From Solirubrobacterales bacterium (lineage in GTDB: Bacteria; Actinomycetota; Thermoleophilia; Solirubrobacterales; Solirubrobacteraceae): a DNA stretch of 9,279 nucleotides. Location: contig JAATFK010000482.1 in the NCBI GenBank assembly GCA_015655225.1, forward strand, positions 1 through 9,279, written 5' to 3'. Below are positions 1 to 6,126 of this stretch, piece by piece (position 1 is the stretch's first letter; each line of letters begins with the position of its first letter). The position numbers and the translations under genes were made by a program. Under the pieces are notes generated by a model. The model had not been told where the DNA came from. It saw only the letters and a program-made list of their open reading frames with translations, and made no database searches.

Positions 1-1836
1 CCACCAGGTCGCAGACTCGATCAGCGAGAAGTCGCGCACGACCAGCCAGTCCAGCTTCGACATGCCAAGCCGCTGCATGCGCGTGTTGGCTGAGCCGACC
101 GCCGGGTTCTGGCCGAACAGGAAGTACCCCTTGACGGTCCCGGCGATCTGCTCCATCACCGTGTCGTAGGTGGAGTGGCTGCCGGTCAGCCGCGGCAGGT
201 AGTCGAAGCAGTAGTCGTTCTCCTCGGTCGCCGCCGCGCCCCACCACGCTCTCAGCAGGCTGACCGTGTAGTCGCGCATGTTGCCCCAGAAGCCGGTGCT
301 CGGCGCGTCGTCCTCGACGAACTGGTCGAGGCTGCTCGTCGTCTGCGCGTGCGGCATCGGGATGTAGCCGGGGAGCGTGTCGAACAGCGTCGGGATGTCG
401 CTCGAGCCCTGGATCGAGGCGTGGCCGCGCATCGCCATCACGCCGCCGCCCGGGCGCCCGACGTTGCCGAGCAGCAGCTGGAGGATCGAGGCGGCGCGGA
501 TGTACTGCGAGCCGATCGTGTGCTGCGTCCAGCCGACGCCGTGGACGAAGGCGGTCGTCCGCTCGCGCCCGGAGTTGGCGACGAACAGCTCGCAGACCTT
601 CGCGAACACGTCCTGCGGCACGCCGCAGACGCGCTCGACCTGCTCGGGCGTGTAGCCGGCGTAGTGGCGCTTGAGGATCTGCCAGACGCAGCGCGGATGC
701 TGGAGCGTCGGGTCGAGCGTCGGCCGCGCGTGGGCGTCCTGGCCGGCGTCGTCGCCGGCGCCGCTCTGCCGCGACGCGCTGCCCTCTTGGGCGCGCTGGC
801 CGGCGGCCGCCGCCATGAACGCGCCCTCGTACTGCCAGCTCGCGGGGTCGTAGCTCGCGCTCTCGGGGTCGAAGCCGGAGAAGAGGCCGTCGACGCCGGC
901 GTCCTCGAACTCCTCGCCGACGATCGTCGGCGCGTTCGTGTAGGCGAGCACGTACTCGCGGAAGTCCGACTCGGTCGTGAGGACGTGGTTGATGATCCCG
1001 CCGAGGAACGCGATGTCGGTGCCGGCGCGCAAGGGGACGAACATGTCCGCGAGGGCGCTCGTGCGGCTGTAGTGCGGGTCCACGTGGACGATCGTCGCGC
1101 CGCGCGCTCTCGCCTCGACGACCCACTGGTAGGCGACCGGGTGGGCCTCGGCCATGTTCGAGCCCTCGAGCACGATCAGGTCGGCGTGCTGCAGGTCGGC
1201 CGGCAGCGTGGTCGAGGCGCCGCGGCCGAACGAGGTCCCCAGGCCGACGACGGTCGAGCTGTGGCAGACGCGCGCCTGGTTCTCGATCTGGATGATCCCG
1301 AGCGCGGTCAGCAGCTTCTTGATCAGGTAGTTCTCCTCGTTGTCGAGGGTCGCGCCGCCGAGCGCCGCGATGCTCATGCAGCGGCGCGTGCGTCTGCCGT
1401 CGCGCTCCCACTCCCAGCCGTCGCGGCGGGTCGCGAGCACGCGCTCGACGACCATCTCCATCGCGGTGTCGAGGTCGAGGCGCTCCCAGTCGGTGCCGTA
1501 GGGACGCCGGTAGAGGACGTGCTGCGCGCGCGAGTCGCCGGTCGTCAGCTGGAGCGTCGCCGAGCCCTTCGGGCAGAGCCGGCCGCGGCTGTGCGGCGCG
1601 TCCGGGTCGCCCTCGATCTGGACGACCTTGTCGTCCTTCACGTAGACGTTCTGCGCACAGCCGACCGCGCAGTACGGGCAGACCGACTTGACGACGCGGT
1701 CGGCGTCCGTCGTGCGCGCGCGCAGCTCGTCGGAGTGGCGGGACTTGACCGCGGCGCCCCGCCCGAGCGGGTCGGCGCCGCGCAGCTGGCGCAGCAGCGG
1801 CCAGTCGGTCGGCGACGGGACCCGGAGCTGCCTCAT
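1..1836 (-). CDS. Formate dehydrogenase catalytic (alpha) subunit, FdnG/FdoG-like, Cys type; C-terminus off window
   Basis: Molybdopterin-guanine-dinucleotide oxidoreductase, expected to interconvert formate and CO2. Read on the minus strand from ATG at 1836 without a stop to base 1, giving 612 residues; FdnG-type subunits are about 1000, so roughly 60% is visible. An N-terminal [4Fe-4S] motif CPYCAVGC has Cys53, 56, 60 with Cys88 closing the cluster (LCPKG, Lys90 in the conserved electron-relay position). NQARVCHS at 187-193 is the active-site segment: Cys191 (codon TGC, 1264-1266) stands where E. coli FdnG has selenocysteine, followed by the conserved His192. Later FdnG-like segments are TLQHPRCVW (377-385), LLLGNVGRPGGGV (454-466), RGHASIQG (470-477) and FGQNPAVG (574-581). 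A Gly/Ala/Asp/Gln-rich insert lies at about 343-373. There is no twin-arginine signal peptide, so I infer a cytoplasmic enzyme. The start overlaps the stop of the upstream small gene (ATGA), implying translational coupling. Electron-transfer partners would lie beyond base 1. Confidence 0.93.
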   Translation of the reverse strand, partial: MRQLRVPSPTDWPLLRQLRGADPLGRGAAVKSRHSDELRARTTDADRVVKSVCPYCAVGCAQNVYVKDDKVVQIEGDPDAPHSRGRLCPKGSATLQLTTGDSRAQHVLYRRPYGTDWERLDLDTAMEMVVERVLATRRDGWEWERDGRRTRRCMSIAALGGATLDNEENYLIKKLLTALGIIQIENQARVCHSSTVVGLGTSFGRGASTTLPADLQHADLIVLEGSNMAEAHPVAYQWVVEARARGATIVHVDPHYSRTSALADMFVPLRAGTDIAFLGGIINHVLTTESDFREYVLAYTNAPTIVGEEFEDAGVDGLFSGFDPESASYDPASWQYEGAFMAAAAGQRAQEGSASRQSGAGDDAGQDAHARPTLDPTLQHPRCVWQILKRHYAGYTPEQVERVCGVPQDVFAKVCELFVANSGRERTTAFVHGVGWTQHTIGSQYIRAASILQLLLGNVGRPGGGVMAMRGHASIQGSSDIPTLFDTLPGYIPMPHAQTTSSLDQFVEDDAPSTGFWGNMRDYTVSLLRAWWGAAATEENDYCFDYLPRLTGSHSTYDTVMEQIAGTVKGYFLFGQNPAVGSANTRMQRLGMSKLDWLVVRDFSLIESATWW

Positions 1837-2069
1837 GGGGACCGTCTCAGACCGCGGGCGGCGCGCTCGCGGATCCAGGCGAGCACCGTCTCGTCGCGCA
1901 GCGGGTTGAAGGCCGGCGGGTTGACGAGGTGCTGCTCGCCGTCGTCCTCGGGCGGCTCGCCGGTGGCGATCAGGAACGCCTGGCCGGGCGCAATCCCCAG
2001 CTCGCGCCCGGCGGACTCGTAGGAGTGTCCGTCGTCGAGCAGCTGCTGGACCCCGTCGCGCGTCGGCAT
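1833..2069 (-). CDS. Small conserved-looking protein coupled to formate dehydrogenase, function unknown
   Basis: A 78-residue protein beginning MPTRDGVQQLL; an in-frame ATG at 2111 would give 92 residues (MRLALGPSGN...). Neither start has a convincing Shine-Dalgarno or -10 box. I favour 2069 because the recognisable part begins there. Residues 13-37 (from about GHSYESAGRELGI through FLIATG) look like helix-turn-helix: a short helix, a Gly-Ile turn, then a second helix. A linker containing HLVNPPAFNP (47-56) and an amphipathic C-terminal helix with WIRERAARGL follow. There are no cysteines, signal peptide or membrane segment. Its TGA overlaps the ATG of the formate dehydrogenase, so the two are probably translated together. 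I have an impression that similar short proteins precede this type of formate dehydrogenase in other actinobacteria, but I cannot verify it here. Possible roles are an assembly or regulatory factor for the enzyme; this is inference from position only. Confidence 0.72.
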   Translation of the reverse strand: MPTRDGVQQLLDDGHSYESAGRELGIAPGQAFLIATGEPPEDDGEQHLVNPPAFNPLRDETVLAWIRERAARGLRRSP

Positions 2070-2140
2070 CGTGAACAGCTGGTTCCCACTTGGGCCGAGC
2101 GCCAAGCGCATCGTCGCGCTCGCGCGCCCGGCGTGGCGCG

Positions 2141-2923
2141 CTAGGACTGCTGCTGGGTCGGCAGGATGCGGATGTGGGAGAGGTTCACGTGGCGCGGCTG
2201 CTCGGCGACGAACGCGACGAGGCGGGCGACGTCCTCGGGGGCGAGGAACTGGATCGATCTGGCGGCGCCCTCGAGCCAGGCCTGAGCGCCCGCATCGGTC
2301 ACGTGGCTCTGCAGCTCGGTCGCGACGATGCCCGGCTCGATCGTGGTCGTGCGGACGAGCTTCGGCCCCAGCTCCATCCGCAGGTGGTCGGTCAGGTGCG
2401 TGACGAACGCCTTCGTCGCCGAGTAGACGGCGAAGTTCGGGAAGAGGTGCTGCGCGGCGATCGAGGAGGTGCTGATCAGGTCGGCCGGACCGCCCTCGGC
2501 GGCGGCCGCGACGAGCGACGGGACGAACGCCTCGATCGTGTAGAGCAGGCCCTTGAGGTTGAGGTCGATCTGCTGGTCCCACTGGTCGCGGCGCAGCTCC
2601 TCGATCGGCGCCGGCAGCATCACGCCGGCGTTCGCGAAGACGAGGTCGACGCGGCCGAGCTGGTCCTGGACGCGGGCCGCGACGGCAGCGACGGCGTCGG
2701 GATCGGTGACGTCGAGCGCGAGCGGCAGGGCGGTGCCGCCGGCCGCCTCGATCCGTCTCGCGAGGGCGTCGAGGCGGTCCTGCCGGCGGGCGGTCACGGC
2801 GACCGCCGCGCCCTTGGCGGCGAGCGCCTCGGCGGTTGACTCGCCGATCCCGCTGGAGGCGCCGGTGACGACCGCGACGCGGCCGGAGAGGGTGTGAGTG
2901 TCTGAAGTGGTCATGGGAGCCAT
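2141..2923 (-). CDS. SDR family NADP-dependent oxidoreductase
   Basis: Classical short-chain dehydrogenase/reductase of 260 residues, the usual length. The Rossmann nucleotide motif TGASSGIG is at 20-27. ARR at 45-47 after the second strand favours NADP(H) over NAD(H). The DVT motif is at 71-73 and NAG at 98-100. The catalytic tetrad is Asn122 (LNLKG), Ser154, Tyr167 and Lys171 (YSATK), and PG is at 197-198. The C-terminal tail NLSHIRILPTQQQ resembles the YdfG-like branch, which reduces small hydroxy/keto compounds; the actual substrate cannot be told. ATG at 2923 is taken; ATG at 2914 (residue 4) is equally possible, and neither has a strong ribosome site. It is divergent from the MmyB-like regulator across 94 bases, a layout typical of that regulator family controlling an adjacent SDR gene. 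Downstream, 30-72 bases separate it from the small formate-dehydrogenase partner gene, so read-through into that pair is possible. Confidence 0.93.
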   Translation of the reverse strand: MAPMTTSDTHTLSGRVAVVTGASSGIGESTAEALAAKGAAVAVTARRQDRLDALARRIEAAGGTALPLALDVTDPDAVAAVAARVQDQLGRVDLVFANAGVMLPAPIEELRRDQWDQQIDLNLKGLLYTIEAFVPSLVAAAAEGGPADLISTSSIAAQHLFPNFAVYSATKAFVTHLTDHLRMELGPKLVRTTTIEPGIVATELQSHVTDAGAQAWLEGAARSIQFLAPEDVARLVAFVAEQPRHVNLSHIRILPTQQQS

Positions 2924-2938
2924 ATGAGCAGCGTTCGC

Positions 2939-2949
2939 CCTCTGAGAGG
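2939..2949. promoter_or_regulatory. 11-bp palindrome, candidate operator
   Basis: CCTCTGAGAGG is a perfect inverted repeat (5-bp arms, one central base). It lies 16-26 bases upstream of the SDR start, between that gene and the divergent regulator. Nearby, 2969-2982 is a weaker GGT...ACC dyad matching at four of seven pairs. Either could be the regulator's binding site; this rests on position and symmetry only. Confidence 0.35.
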
Positions 2950-3005
2950 AGAGATCGCTCTAACCCTGGGTCCAACCGAACCACCTTCACGCGCCCGCGC
3001 GTGGG

Positions 3006-3011
3006 CATACT
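3006..3011 (+). promoter_or_regulatory. -10-like hexamer CATACT, leaderless-type promoter of the regulator
   Basis: CATACT lies exactly 6 bases before ATG 3018, so a transcript beginning about 7 bases after it would start at or next to the start codon. No Shine-Dalgarno sequence is present before this gene, which agrees with leaderless translation. No convincing -35 box is seen. Confidence 0.45.
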
Positions 3012-3017
3012 CGACCG

Positions 3018-3869
3018 ATGGCGCCACAGCGAGAGGACCTGCGCGAGTTCCTGCGCACCCGCCGCGCGCGGCTCTCACCCGAGGCGGTCGGGCTCGACCC
3101 GGGCGACCGGCGCCGGCGCGTCCCGGGCCTCCGCCGCGAGGAGCTGGCGCAGCTCGCCGGCGTGAGCGTCGACTACTACGTGCGCCTGGAGCAGGGGCGC
3201 GGCACGTCGGTCTCCGAGTCGGTGCTCGACGCGATCGCGCGTGCGCTCCAGCTCGACGAGGACGAGCGCGCGCACCTGCTCGACCTCGCGCGCCCGGCCG
3301 CGCGCGCCCGCCGGCGGCCCGCGCCGCGCCCGCAGCGGGTGCGCCCCGGCGTCCGCATCCTGCTCGACACGCTCCAACAGCCCGCGTTCGTGCTCGGCCG
3401 GCGGATGGACGTGCTCGCGACCAACCGCCTCTCGCGCGCCCTGCTGTGCGACTTCGACGCGCTCCCGCCGGGCGAGCGCAACCACGCCCGCTGGGTCTTC
3501 CTCGACCCCGCCACGCGCGAGCTGTTCCCCGACTGGGAGGACGTCGCGCGCGACAGCGTGGCGGAGCTGCGGATGGACGCCGGCCGCTACCCCGACGATC
3601 CCGAGCTGTCGTCGCTGATCGGCGAGCTGTCGGTCAAGAGCCCCGAGTTCCGCACCTGGTGGGCGTCGCACGACGTGCTGCGGCGCACCCACGGCGCGAA
3701 GCGCTACCACCACCCCGTCGTCGGCGAGATGACGATCGCCTACGAGGCCCTTCCCCTTCCCGACGCGCCGGAGCAGACGCTCTACCTCCTCACGCCCGAG
3801 CCGGGCTCGCCCTCGGCGGCGGCGCTCGACCTGCTCGCGAGCTGGAGCGCCGAGGCGCCGGTCGGCTGA
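3018..3869 (+). CDS. Helix-turn-helix transcriptional regulator, MmyB-like (XRE HTH plus MLTR ligand-binding domain)
   Basis: DNA-binding regulator of 283 residues, the usual family length. An N-terminal XRE-type helix-turn-helix is centred on GLRREELAQLAGVS (37-50), followed by VDYYVRLEQGR (51-61), the very typical recognition part of this family. An Arg/Pro-rich linker (about 95-108) precedes a PAS-like ligand-binding domain (about 108-275) with the family hallmarks VLATNRLSRALL (132-143), RWVFLDP (158-164), FPDWE (170-174), LSVKSPEFRTWWASHDV (204-220) and a closing YLLTPEPGSPS (256-266). In characterised members this domain binds a small, often fatty-acid-like ligand; the ligand here is unknown. 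It is transcribed away from the SDR gene and is probably co-transcribed with the cupin 29 bases downstream. I infer that it regulates both and itself from the shared intergenic region. Confidence 0.93.
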   Translation: MAPQREDLREFLRTRRARLSPEAVGLDPGDRRRRVPGLRREELAQLAGVSVDYYVRLEQGRGTSVSESVLDAIARALQLDEDERAHLLDLARPAARARRRPAPRPQRVRPGVRILLDTLQQPAFVLGRRMDVLATNRLSRALLCDFDALPPGERNHARWVFLDPATRELFPDWEDVARDSVAELRMDAGRYPDDPELSSLIGELSVKSPEFRTWWASHDVLRRTHGAKRYHHPVVGEMTIAYEALPLPDAPEQTLYLLTPEPGSPSAAALDLLASWSAEAPVG

Positions 3870-3882
3870 GCCGCCCCACGAC

Positions 3883-3888
3883 AGGAAG
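3883..3888 (+). promoter_or_regulatory. Ribosome binding site that fixes the cupin start
   Basis: AGGAAG stands 10 bases before GTG 3899 in the short gap after the regulator's stop. The cupin frame stays open far upstream through the regulator, so this site is the main reason for choosing GTG 3899 rather than an earlier start. Confidence 0.6.
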
Positions 3889-3898
3889 CAGACCCACC

Positions 3899-4303
3899 GT
3901 GCAGATCATCCGCAGCGCGCTCGACACCACCCCCGGCCCCGCCGACTGGTTCACCGGCGCGGTCTTCATCGACGCCGTCGCGGCGCCCGCGGCGCCGTCG
4001 CGCGTCGGCGCCGCCAGCGTCCACTTCACGCCCGGCGCGCGGACCGCCTGGCACACCCATCCCCTCGGGCAGACGATCTACGTCACGGAGGGAGTCGGCC
4101 GCTGCCAGCGCGAGGGCGGCCCGATCGAGGAGATCCGCCCCGGCGACCGCGTCTACTTCGAGCCCGGCGAGAACCACTGGCACGGCGCCGCCCCGACCCG
4201 CTTCATGACCCACATCGCGATCCAGGAGGCCGACGACGCCGGCAGCCCGGTGACCTGGGGCCGACACGTCAGCGACGACGAGTACGCCGCCTCAGCTAGC
4301 TGA
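3899..4303 (+). CDS. Small metal-binding cupin, (R)-hydroxynitrile-lyase-like family
   Basis: Single-domain cupin of 134 residues starting at GTG. Cupin motif 1 runs from WHTHPLGQTIYV (51-62) to EGVGRC, and motif 2 is PGDRVYFEPGENHWHG (81-96). Predicted metal ligands are His52, His54, Gln58 and His93. These match, with an offset of one, the Mn ligands I recall for the Granulicella tundricola cupin hydroxynitrile lyase (His53, His55, Gln59, His94). The neighbouring active-site positions Ala39, Val41 and Gln109 also correspond to that enzyme's Ala40, Val42 and Gln110. Databases often label such proteins (R)-mandelonitrile lyase, but their natural role is generally unsettled, so a physiological cyanohydrin reaction is not asserted. 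It lies 29 bases after the regulator on the same strand, suggesting one operon, with the divergent SDR as a likely functional partner. Its 3' end overlaps convergent cobF by 8 bases. Confidence 0.88.
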   Translation: MQIIRSALDTTPGPADWFTGAVFIDAVAAPAAPSRVGAASVHFTPGARTAWHTHPLGQTIYVTEGVGRCQREGGPIEEIRPGDRVYFEPGENHWHGAAPTRFMTHIAIQEADDAGSPVTWGRHVSDDEYAASAS

Positions 4304-5060
4304 GCCGCCGCCGCAGCAGGTAGGTGTCCATGATCCAGCCCTTGCGGCCGCGGGCCTCGGCGCGGAGCGCCTCGATCCGCGGGGCCGCTTCGGCGAGCGG
4401 GCCCGCGACGAGCAGCTCGTCGGGCGTGCCGAGGTAGGCGCCCCAGAAGATCTCGACGCCGTCCGGCTCGACGGCGCGGAACGCGCAGTCGGCGTCGAGC
4501 ATCACGACGAGGTCGTCGACGCCGTCGGGCCAGCCGTCGCGCGCGAGCCGGCGTCCGGTGGTGATCTGGACCGCGCCGGCGACGCGGTTGAGCGGGATCC
4601 GGTGGCGCGCGGTGAGCGTCTGCACGCTGCTGATGCCCGGGATCACCTCGTACTCGAACGCGACCGTCCCGGCCCGCAGGATCCGCTCGACCACGTCGAT
4701 CGTGCTGTCGTAGAGCGACGGGTCGCCCCACACGAGCAGGCCGCCGACGGCGCCGTCGGGCAGCTCGTCGCGCAGCGCCGCGCCCCACACCTCGGCGCGC
4801 CGCTCGCGCCAGTCGTCGACCGCGCCGGCGTAGGCGGCCGCGCCCCGGTCGCGGGGCGGGTCGGGCAGCTCGACGACCCGGTACGCATGGCCCGCGACGA
4901 AGCGCTCCAGCAGCTCGGTGCGCAGCGCCACCAGGTCGCCGGCGTCGCCGCCCTTGTCGACCACGAGGAACACGTCGACCGTGTTGAGCGCACGCACGGC
5001 CTGGGCCGTGACCTGCTCGGGATCCCCCGCGCCGATGCCGATGAGCAGCAGTCGCCTCAT
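4296..5060 (-). CDS. cobF: Precorrin-6A synthase (deacetylating), CobF
   Basis: S-adenosylmethionine-dependent tetrapyrrole methyltransferase of 254 residues, normal for CobF. In the oxygen-dependent cobalamin pathway CobF methylates C-1 of precorrin-5 and releases the two-carbon fragment as acetate, giving precorrin-6A; it acts in the cytoplasm. Visible motifs are the N-terminal GIGAGDPEQVT (8-18), the family loop VVDKGGDAGDL (33-43), VWGDPSLYDST (110-120), the class III methyltransferase signature VIPGISSVQTL (139-149), LNRVAG (157-162) and a C-terminal RGRKGWIMDTYLLRRRL, characteristic of CobF rather than CobM, CobJ or CobI. No other cobalamin gene is in the window, so it is separated from the rest of the pathway here. 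ATG 5060 is preceded by a -10-like TAAGGT. Its end overlaps the convergent cupin gene (4296-4303). Confidence 0.94.
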   Translation of the reverse strand: MRRLLLIGIGAGDPEQVTAQAVRALNTVDVFLVVDKGGDAGDLVALRTELLERFVAGHAYRVVELPDPPRDRGAAAYAGAVDDWRERRAEVWGAALRDELPDGAVGGLLVWGDPSLYDSTIDVVERILRAGTVAFEYEVIPGISSVQTLTARHRIPLNRVAGAVQITTGRRLARDGWPDGVDDLVVMLDADCAFRAVEPDGVEIFWGAYLGTPDELLVAGPLAEAAPRIEALRAEARGRKGWIMDTYLLRRRLS

Positions 5061-5067
5061 CGACGGG

Positions 5068-5073
5068 ACCTTA
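5068..5073 (-). promoter_or_regulatory. -10-like hexamer TAAGGT, leaderless-type promoter of cobF
   Basis: On the minus strand TAAGGT ends 7 bases before the cobF ATG at 5060, in the 55-base region shared with the divergent aldo/keto reductase. No Shine-Dalgarno sequence fits. No cobalamin riboswitch is possible in so short a leader. Confidence 0.45.
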
Positions 5074-5103
5074 CGGACAATCGGGATCCTCAGACGACGC
5101 GGC

Positions 5104-5109
5104 TACCCT
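5104..5109 (+). promoter_or_regulatory. -10-like hexamer TACCCT, leaderless-type promoter of the aldo/keto reductase
   Basis: TACCCT lies 6 bases before ATG 5116, and TCGGGA 17 bases upstream of it is at best a poor -35 box. It mirrors the cobF promoter on the other strand of the same 55-base gap. Confidence 0.45.
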
Positions 5110-5115
5110 CGGCCC

Positions 5116-6102
5116 ATGAGACATCGCACGCTGGGCACGCAGGGACTCGAGGTCGGCGCCATCGGCCTCGGCACGATGGGGATGACGATGGCGTACGGCG
5201 CCGGCGACGAGGAGGGCGGGATCGCGACGATCCGCCGCGCCCACGAGCTGGGCGTGACGCTGCTCGACACCGCCGAGCTGTACGGCGGCGGCACCGGCTC
5301 CAACGAGCAGCTGGTCGGCCGGGCGGTCGCGGGCTTCCGCGAGGAGGTCGTGCTGGCGACGAAGTTCGGGTTCGTCCTGCCCCGCGCGGCGAACATGGAG
5401 CGGGAGTACGACAGCCGGCCAGACCACATCCGCGCGGTCACCGAGAACAGCCTCCGGCATCTCGGCACCGACTACATCGACGTGCTCTACCAGCACCGCG
5501 TCGACCCGGACGTGCCGATCGAGGAGGTCGCCGGGGTCGTGCGGGAGCTGATCGCGGAGGGCAAGGTCCGCTACTTCGGCCTCAGCGAGGCGGGCCCCGA
5601 CGTGATCCGCCGCGCGCACGCGATCCAGCCGGTCTCGGTGCTCCAGACCGAATACTCGATCTTCGAGCGCGCCGTCGAGGCCGAGGTGCTCCCGACCGTC
5701 CGCGAGCTGGGGATCGGCTTCGTCGCCTACTCGCCGCTCGGTCGCGGCTTCCTCACCTCGGCCGTCAAGCCGGCGGCGGAGTATCCGGAGGACGACATGC
5801 GCAGCTGGGACGAGCGCTGGCAGCCGGGCAACTACGAGAAGAACCTCGACGCGATCGAGCAGCTCACGCAGCTCGCGCGCGAGAAGGACGTCGAGGTGAC
5901 CCAGCTGGCGCTGGCGTGGCTGTTGGCGCAGGGCGACGACGTGGTGCCGATCCCCGGCACGCGCAGCCCGGAGCGCCTGGCCGAGAACGTCGCCGCCGCC
6001 GAGGTGGAGCTGACGGCGGCCGACCTCGCGCGCGTGAACGAGATCCTCCCCAACGGCTCCTTCGGCGGCCGCTACCCCGAGGCGATGATGCCGCGCTGGT
6101 AG
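5116..6102 (+). CDS. Aldo/keto reductase, AKR13 (YakC)-like
   Basis: NADPH-dependent TIM-barrel oxidoreductase of 328 residues reducing aldehydes or ketones; substrate not determinable. The start motif RTLGTQGLEVGAIGLGTMGM (4-23) is typical. The catalytic tetrad is Asp51 and Tyr56 (DTAELYG), Lys83 (ATKFG) and His127 (YQHRVDP, the AKR13-like form of this motif). GKVRYFGLSEAG (149-160), QTEYSIFER (177-185), FVAYSPLGRGFLT (202-214) and the cofactor-binding PIPGTRSPERLAEN (278-291) follow in the normal order. The frame is open upstream to 4918, but the extension runs antisense through cobF and lacks family sequence; ATG 5116 with a -10 box 6 bases before it is preferred. It is divergent from cobF with no obvious metabolic link, and converges on the secreted-protein gene with 24 bases between stops. 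Confidence 0.95.
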   Translation: MRHRTLGTQGLEVGAIGLGTMGMTMAYGAGDEEGGIATIRRAHELGVTLLDTAELYGGGTGSNEQLVGRAVAGFREEVVLATKFGFVLPRAANMEREYDSRPDHIRAVTENSLRHLGTDYIDVLYQHRVDPDVPIEEVAGVVRELIAEGKVRYFGLSEAGPDVIRRAHAIQPVSVLQTEYSIFERAVEAEVLPTVRELGIGFVAYSPLGRGFLTSAVKPAAEYPEDDMRSWDERWQPGNYEKNLDAIEQLTQLAREKDVEVTQLALAWLLAQGDDVVPIPGTRSPERLAENVAAAEVELTAADLARVNEILPNGSFGGRYPEAMMPRW

Positions 6103-6126
6103 GGCCGCCGGGGCGGGTCGTCTCCC

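Noticed and set aside
1264..1266. Possible selenocysteine codon in the formate dehydrogenase
   Set aside because: The codon is TGC (Cys), and no in-frame TGA occurs in the visible coding region, so no Sec insertion element is expected.
175..2022. Long plus-strand open frame (615 codons) opposite the formate dehydrogenase
   Set aside because: Its translation is Arg/Ala/Val/Asp-rich with no family motif, while the minus strand gives a continuous formate dehydrogenase; such antisense frames are a side effect of high GC.
1833..3008. A 391-codon minus-strand frame including the small formate dehydrogenase partner
   Set aside because: Only its last 78-92 residues are protein-like; the rest is an out-of-frame reading of the SDR gene.
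6103..6126. Bidirectional terminator between the convergent aldo/keto reductase and secreted-protein genes
   Set aside because: The 24-base gap is G-rich without a stable inverted repeat or T-tract.
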